This document shows, in pieces, positions 59,354-64,000 of a stretch of DNA of 64,000 nt (position 1 is the stretch's first letter; every line of letters starts with the position of its first letter). Under the pieces are notes generated by a model, which worked only from the letters and a program-made list of their open reading frames with translations, was not told the DNA's origin and did no database searches. A program made the translations under genes and the position numbers. The stretch lies in assembly GCA_903853785.1 (NCBI GenBank), contig CAINUM010000063.1:1-64000 (forward strand). Direction: 5' to 3'. The DNA comes from Candidatus Magasanikiibacteriota bacterium. GTDB taxonomy: Bacteria; Patescibacteriota; Patescibacteriia; Magasanikbacterales; GWA2-37-8.

Positions 59354-60400
59354 ATGCAATCAAAACTTGAACAATTAAAATCGGAAGCATTGTTAGCGCT
59401 AAAGTCTGTTAAAGACAAAGCTCAATTAGAAGAATTGGAGAATAAATTTTTTGGTCGCAAAAATGGTGAATTGACCAATATTATGAAAGGCCTAAAAGAT
59501 TTAGCCGATGATGCTCGTAAAGTGGTTGGTCAAGTTGCCAATGACGTAAAGATAGAAATTGAAAATGCATTACAGTCAAAGAAAAAAGAATTATCTCAAG
59601 CGGATTGGCAAGCAAATTTGGAAAAAGAAAGATTGGATACCACTCAACCAGTATTGCCAAAAAATGAACGTGGTCATTTTCATCCAAACACGATTGTACA
59701 AAATGATTTAGAAGAACTTTTTACTTCAATGGGTTTTATGACCCTCGACGGATCTGAACTTGAAAGTGATTATTACAACTTCTCTGCTTTAAATATACCG
59801 GAAACCCATCCTGCTCGCGATATGCAAGACACTTTTTATGTAAAAGGTCATGGGGTAGATTCAAATGTTCCATGGGTAATGCGCACTCAGACATCTGCGA
59901 TGCAAGTTCGGGCTATGCAAAAATATGGAGCTCCGGTTCGTGCGATTGTGCCAGGAAAATGTTTCCGCAACGAGGCGACCGATGTCCGTCATGAACATAC
60001 ATTTTATCAACTAGAAGGTTTTGTGGTGGGGGAAAATATTACTTTTGCTCATCTAAAAGGGGTGCTTGAAACAGTGGCTAAGCATTTGTATGGTGAAGAA
60101 ACACAGGTGCGTCTGCGTCCAAAATATTATCCGTTTGTAGAGCCTGGTGTTAATGGTGAAGTTACCTGTTTTTTGTGTAAAGGTGAAGGTTGTCGAGTCT
60201 GTAAAAATACTGGTTGGTTGGAAATTTTTGGAGCAGGTATGATTCATCCAAATGTGTTAAAAGAAGGAAATATCGATTCGACAAAAAATCAAGGATTTGC
60301 CTTTGGGTTTGGTTTAACCCGTTTGGTGATGCTTAAATATGGTATTGAGGATATTCGCCATCTCGAAAGTGGTGATTTGAAATTTCTTAAACAGTTTTAA
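59354..60400 (+). CDS. pheS: Phenylalanine-tRNA ligase alpha subunit
   Basis: Charges tRNA-Phe as an alpha2-beta2 complex. The ATG at 59354 was chosen over the in-frame ATG at 59339, which lies inside the methyltransferase gene. At 348 residues it has an N-terminal coiled coil, class II motif 2 in GKCFRNEATDVRHEHTFYQ, FVEPGVNGEV, and motif 3 in GFGLTRLVMLKYGI. The CFLCKGEGCRVCKN insertion, with four cysteines, looks like a zinc-binding loop. pheT follows after one base. Confidence 0.94.
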   Translation: MQSKLEQLKSEALLALKSVKDKAQLEELENKFFGRKNGELTNIMKGLKDLADDARKVVGQVANDVKIEIENALQSKKKELSQADWQANLEKERLDTTQPVLPKNERGHFHPNTIVQNDLEELFTSMGFMTLDGSELESDYYNFSALNIPETHPARDMQDTFYVKGHGVDSNVPWVMRTQTSAMQVRAMQKYGAPVRAIVPGKCFRNEATDVRHEHTFYQLEGFVVGENITFAHLKGVLETVAKHLYGEETQVRLRPKYYPFVEPGVNGEVTCFLCKGEGCRVCKNTGWLEIFGAGMIHPNVLKEGNIDSTKNQGFAFGFGLTRLVMLKYGIEDIRHLESGDLKFLKQF

Positions 60401-60401
60401 T

Positions 60402-62840
60402 ATGTTGATATCCTATAATTGGTTAAAAAAATACGTAAGTCCATTGGTAGTAGACGCTAAAGAAGTGGCCGAAAAATTGAAAGCGTCTACCGTTGAAGTT
60501 GAGAATTTGCAAGATCAAGGTGAATTGTTGCAAAATATTGTAATTGGAAAGGTTACTAGCGAAATCAAGCATCCTAATGCTGATAAGTTGAAATTGTGTA
60601 AAGTGGATGTTGGTAATGAAGAATTACAAATTGTATGTGGTGGTAGTAATGTACGCGAAGGTATGTTGGTTGCAGTTGCGAAAGTTGGGGCCAAAGTACA
60701 GTGGCACGGTGAAGATAAGTTGACTGAGCTAAAACCAACTAAAATTCGCGGTGAAGATTCTTACGGTATGATTTGCGCCTCTACGGAAATTGGCTTAGGA
60801 GAATTATTTCCAACAAAAGACGAAAAAGAGATTTTAGATTTGACTGAAAAAAATTATAAAATAGGCCTGCCAATCGCTGAAGTTTTAGGTTTAAATGATT
60901 GGGTTTTTGAAATTGATAATAAGTCACTATCTAATCGTGGCGATCTTTGGGGTCATTATGGTATGGCACGTGAAGTGGCGGTGCTGTACAGTCGTGATTT
61001 GCAAAAATATGAAACTAAAAAAATAACACCAGGAAAAGATTTTAAATTAGAGGTTGAAGTGGTTGAACCAAAATTGTGTTCACGATATATGGCAGTGGCG
61101 ATGTCTGGTATTAAAGTAGGACCATCTCCAGTTTGGTTACAAGAAAAACTGATGACTTTGGGACATCATCCGATTAATAACATTGTTGATATTACAAATT
61201 ATATAATGTTGGATTTGGGACAGCCGATGCATGCTTTTGACGCAACCAAAGTTGAAGAAAAAATTTCTATTCGTTTGGCTAAGATAGGAGAAAAAATTGT
61301 GGCATTAGATAAAAATGAATACGAGTTGAATGAACATGATTTAGTAATTGCTGATAATAAAAAAGCTTTAGCAATTGCTGGGGTCATGGGAGGTAAGGTG
61401 AGTTCTATTGATGATGGGACCACCAGTATTATTTTTGAATCAGCCAATTTCAATCCTATTAGCGTTCGCAAAACATCTACTCATTTGAATTTACGAAGTG
61501 ATTCCTCGGTGCGTTTTGAAAAAAGTTTAGATCCAAATATGTGTGAAATGGCTTTGCAAAAAGCAGTCGAGCTGGTTTTGGAATGTAGTCCTGAAGCTAA
61601 GGTTTCAAGTAAAGTGGTGGATGAAAAAAACTTTGCTTTAACAGTTGGTCCAATAGAAATTCCATTTAGCATTTTTGAAAAAAAATTAGGAGTAATAATA
61701 CCAGAAAAAGATATCATAAACATCTTTGAACGTTTGGGTTTTGTGGTAAAATCAAAGAAAGCAAATCTCTCAATAATAATTCCTACTTGGCGTGCTGTAA
61801 AGGACATTTCCATTGCTGAAGATTTAGTAGAAGAGGTGGCTCGTTTTTTTGGATATAACAATATTGCATCAGCATTGCCAGGTTTAGAAAATAAACCACC
61901 ACAAATAAATCGTTTACGAAATCTAGAAAAAAATATTACTTCAATATTGGTGAAAGAACTTGGTTATAATGAGGTTTACAATTACTCTTTTGTAGGTCAG
62001 GATCAAATCAACAAACTTGGAGATGGAATTGAAAAATATTTAGAATTAGATAATCCACTCTCTAAAGAGCGTCCATTTTTAAGAAGAAATCTTTTGCCAA
62101 ATTTGTTAGAAAATGTAAAAAATAACATTGAAAATTATCCGGTAGTAAAAATATTTGAAATTGGTAAAGTGTTTTCCACTCATCAGGCTGGAGCACGTGT
62201 TGATAATAACGGGGATATTTTATTACCAAAACAAGATACTTGGTTGGCAGCTTTGTATGCAGCAAAAAAAGATGAAGCCCCTTATTGGCAGGTTCGCAAG
62301 GCTTTAGAAAGCATTTTTGCTGAGTTGCATTTGGCAATCGAAATTTTACCAGCCGACAAAATTCAAACTTGGGAGCACCCAACTAGACTTGCGTTAGTTT
62401 CTACTTTTGGAAAAACAGTTGGAATAATTTGTGAAATAAACCCATTAGTATCACAAGGATTGGGTATCGAACAACGAGTTGGTGTCTTGCAAATAAATTT
62501 GATAACGTTGTCTGATTTATTGGAAAATAAAAAAATTCTTTCTAGTTACCACCCCGCTTCTGGTTATCCAGAAGTTGTGCGAGATTTAGCTTTTTTAGTA
62601 AAAAAAGAAGTAGAACATGCAGATATATTAGCGGTTTTAAATTCAGCCGACCCCTTAATTGCAAAAGTAGAGTTATTTGATGTCTACGAAGGTGTTAATA
62701 TTGGTGAGGGCTACAAGAGCGTGGGTTACGGATTTATATTTTCTGATCCTGAGAGGACATTAACAACAGTGGAGGTTGATTTGATAATGAAAAAAATAAT
62801 AATTTTACTAGAAAAGCAATTCAAAGCAGAAATGAGATAG
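60402..62840 (+). CDS. pheT: Phenylalanine-tRNA ligase beta subunit
   Basis: At 812 residues it has an N-terminal tRNA-binding OB domain (about 40-150, IVIGKVTSEIKHPNADKLKL), the B3/B4 editing region (HPINNIVDITNYIMLDLGQP then HAFDATKVE), B5 and a C-terminal ferredoxin-fold anticodon-binding domain (HPASGYPEVVRDLAFLVKKE). Complete and typical for the family. Translationally adjacent to pheS. Confidence 0.95.
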   Translation: MLISYNWLKKYVSPLVVDAKEVAEKLKASTVEVENLQDQGELLQNIVIGKVTSEIKHPNADKLKLCKVDVGNEELQIVCGGSNVREGMLVAVAKVGAKVQWHGEDKLTELKPTKIRGEDSYGMICASTEIGLGELFPTKDEKEILDLTEKNYKIGLPIAEVLGLNDWVFEIDNKSLSNRGDLWGHYGMAREVAVLYSRDLQKYETKKITPGKDFKLEVEVVEPKLCSRYMAVAMSGIKVGPSPVWLQEKLMTLGHHPINNIVDITNYIMLDLGQPMHAFDATKVEEKISIRLAKIGEKIVALDKNEYELNEHDLVIADNKKALAIAGVMGGKVSSIDDGTTSIIFESANFNPISVRKTSTHLNLRSDSSVRFEKSLDPNMCEMALQKAVELVLECSPEAKVSSKVVDEKNFALTVGPIEIPFSIFEKKLGVIIPEKDIINIFERLGFVVKSKKANLSIIIPTWRAVKDISIAEDLVEEVARFFGYNNIASALPGLENKPPQINRLRNLEKNITSILVKELGYNEVYNYSFVGQDQINKLGDGIEKYLELDNPLSKERPFLRRNLLPNLLENVKNNIENYPVVKIFEIGKVFSTHQAGARVDNNGDILLPKQDTWLAALYAAKKDEAPYWQVRKALESIFAELHLAIEILPADKIQTWEHPTRLALVSTFGKTVGIICEINPLVSQGLGIEQRVGVLQINLITLSDLLENKKILSSYHPASGYPEVVRDLAFLVKKEVEHADILAVLNSADPLIAKVELFDVYEGVNIGEGYKSVGYGFIFSDPERTLTTVEVDLIMKKIIILLEKQFKAEMR

Positions 62841-62860
62841 TCACTTTTTATTTTTTGTGG

Positions 62861-62890
62861 TATAATATATTTATAATTTTTTAAGAGGGA
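62861..62890 (+). promoter_or_regulatory. Extended -10 promoter and Shine-Dalgarno of the 62894 gene
   Basis: TGG-TATAAT (-10 at 62861-62866) has no good -35. AAGAGGG just before the ATG is one of the few clear Shine-Dalgarno sites among host genes here. Confidence 0.5.
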
Positions 62891-62893
62891 AAT

Positions 62894-63280
62894 ATGTTTA
62901 CTAATTCAAAAGATATTTTATTTTTGATAATATCGTTCTGTATTTTGTGGGTTACGTTTTTCTTGTGTTGGATGTTTTATTATTTGATGAGGTTGTTGCG
63001 CAATGCCAATCAGATAGTAGAAGAGTTTAGAGTGAGACTACAAGCTTTGACTGAGGCGATCGGATACATTCGCGGCAAGGTAGAGCATATGTCTGGTCTG
63101 TTAACATTATTAACGGACGGTGCCTCTGGATTGTTGCAAAAAGTTATTGCCAAGAAAACTAGTGAATGGGTTAATACAGGTTCAGACAAGATCAATCAAA
63201 CCGCCAAAGATGCAGTGGCTAAAGCGGTGTCAGAGACGGCTAAAAAAATGAAGAAAGCAACTAAGGCGATTAAAAAATAA
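62894..63280 (+). CDS. Single-pass membrane protein with helical tail
   Basis: A 128-residue protein. One transmembrane helix at about residues 9-33 (IISFCILWVTFFLCWMFYYL) is followed by a long amphipathic helical region with EEFRVRLQALTEAIGYIRGK and a Lys/Ala-rich end (KKMKKATKAIKK). The layout resembles YtxH or DUF948-type envelope proteins, which have no known enzymatic role. It has its own promoter and terminator. Confidence 0.6.
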   Translation: MFTNSKDILFLIISFCILWVTFFLCWMFYYLMRLLRNANQIVEEFRVRLQALTEAIGYIRGKVEHMSGLLTLLTDGASGLLQKVIAKKTSEWVNTGSDKINQTAKDAVAKAVSETAKKMKKATKAIKK

Positions 63281-63296
63281 ATTTTATTATTTTATC

Positions 63297-63325
63297 AAAG
63301 AGGCCAATTCGTGGCCTCTTTTTTT
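63297..63325 (+). terminator. Terminator after the 62894 gene
   Basis: An AAAGAGGCC / GGCCTCTTT stem with a 7-base loop and a T run. Confidence 0.85.
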
Positions 63326-63352
63326 GACTATCAATAACTTATCGAGTATTAT
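63324..63352 (+). promoter_or_regulatory. Promoter of the 63376 gene
   Basis: TTGACT, a 17-base spacer and TATTAT. Its -35 overlaps the T run of the preceding terminator. Confidence 0.7.
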
Positions 63353-63375
63353 TAACTCATAAATATTTTAATTTT

Positions 63376-64000
63376 ATGAATAGTGAAAATAAGTTTACAC
63401 CGTCAGATAAGGGGATTTTGGACAGAAGACAAAGTAAAGTTTCTTCTGATTCTTTTGCAGTTAAAAGAGATAGTCTAGCAAAAAAAGTTGTTGGTAATTT
63501 TATTGGAGATAACGACAGCGACTCACTATACAATAGTCTTTCAGGAAAAAGTGGACAACGTCAGCGTGAAAAATTTGAATCAATTGTTAAAATTGCTGAA
63601 AGAGTTTGGCTACCAGAATTCAAAAATTCATTTTCAGAAAAATTAGACATATTGAGACAGAACGGTGATTTAAACATATCACCGGAAGAGGTTAAAAAAC
63701 GATTGTCCGATGTACAAATATTTTTCTTTGATAAAGGTACTAAAGCCGGAGAAAAAGTAGATGCTAAAGGAGCAAATTCACGTTATTCTACGGTTCACAT
63801 TGAGATTGATACCAACTTTAATGGAGATGAAAACGAGTTTTTAGCAGATCTTCAGCACACATTTAATCATGAGATGCTCCACGCAATTTCCGGTTCCTTG
63901 TTTTTGACGACTCCAAGGCATTTGGGTGTTTTTAATACCGATAAATACAGGAGAGGGCTTGTGTTTGGTCCTACCATCATGGGTGATGATATAGAAAGAT
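63376..64000 (+). CDS. Putative HExxH metallohydrolase, C-terminus beyond window
   Basis: The reading frame is open from the ATG at 63376 to the right edge (208 codons). The first 90 residues are polar and charged. A later block reads STVHIEIDTNFNGDENEFLA, then FNHEMLHAISGSLFL, which contains HEMLH, a zincin-type HExxH motif, at about residues 168-172. The following part, RHLGVFNTDKYRRGLVFGPT, may carry further ligands. No signal peptide is visible, so a cytosolic zinc peptidase or a degenerate relative is possible. The rest of the gene is needed to decide. Confidence 0.6.
   Translation, partial: MNSENKFTPSDKGILDRRQSKVSSDSFAVKRDSLAKKVVGNFIGDNDSDSLYNSLSGKSGQRQREKFESIVKIAERVWLPEFKNSFSEKLDILRQNGDLNISPEEVKKRLSDVQIFFFDKGTKAGEKVDAKGANSRYSTVHIEIDTNFNGDENEFLADLQHTFNHEMLHAISGSLFLTTPRHLGVFNTDKYRRGLVFGPTIMGDDIER

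Noticed and set aside
1..64000. CRISPR arrays, insertion sequences, prophage genes, rRNA genes
   Set aside because: No regularly spaced repeats, transposase, phage structural genes or rRNA segments were seen on either strand.

Overview
The window looks like a chromosomal segment of a Candidate Phyla Radiation (Patescibacteria) bacterium, probably in or near the Parcubacteria. The signs are an AT-rich genome with short gaps and long same-strand gene runs, a ribosomal protein operon with no gene for uL30 (the hallmark CPR absence) and an empty uL29 slot, a tRNA without an encoded CCA, and hydrophobic VirB2/TrbC-like two-helix modules of the kind common in this group. The code is standard: every family translates cleanly with TGA read as stop. 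The placement rests on gene content only.

Layout. 1-2100 (minus): left-truncated argG behind an amidohydrolase gene whose leader carries a small ORF ending inside a terminator hairpin. 2100-8700 (minus): a tight run for dTMP synthesis (dCMP deaminase, P-loop kinase, dUTPase, thymidylate synthase, dihydrofolate reductase, thymidylate kinase), then a membrane protein and gatB. 8700-10700 (minus): three overlapping genes, a pyruvate-kinase-like protein, a CYTH protein and a nucleoside-deoxyribosyltransferase-like protein. 10700-19500 (mostly minus): rplA with its own leader, a membrane protein, topA, dprA, pth, der and an LCP wall enzyme. 19500-22900 (plus): an internally deleted tRNA, tRNA-Arg(GCG), several hypothetical genes and two GC-rich small-gene cassettes sharing a covarying 3' hairpin. 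22900-35140 (plus): tuf, rpsJ, a long attenuator-like leader, then rplC to secY, closed by a branched terminator-like structure. 35140-40280 (plus): recG, a third GC-rich small-gene cassette and a Nudix to RelA/SpoT-like fusion. 40280-52130 (minus): an eight-gene run from a Clp AAA+ ATPase through membrane and secreted proteins to radA. 52200-64000: phosphomannomutase, ADP-forming acyl-CoA synthetase, htpX-lemA, rseP, a methyltransferase-like gene, pheST, a small membrane protein and a right-truncated HExxH protein.

How the parts fit. The housekeeping core is ordinary for a reduced genome: translation, DNA topology, recombination (RecG, RadA, DprA), membrane proteolysis and ATP generation by an ADP-forming acyl-CoA synthetase. 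Three parts stand out. The Clp-to-radA run joins a AAA+ unfoldase to an envelope set: a proline-rich membrane protein, an anchored beta-propeller, an anchored DsbA-like oxidoreductase, a CuA-type cupredoxin, and two proteins built on the same VirB2-like membrane module and ending in VanY/M15-type peptidase domains. The three small cassettes each have a host-like promoter and a Shine-Dalgarno site but a 57-70% GC body in an AT-rich genome, and two end in hairpins whose stems differ by compensatory changes. The 803-residue protein appears to join a degenerate Nudix domain to a RelA/SpoT-like domain. All functional statements come from reading motifs by eye; no database search was run.
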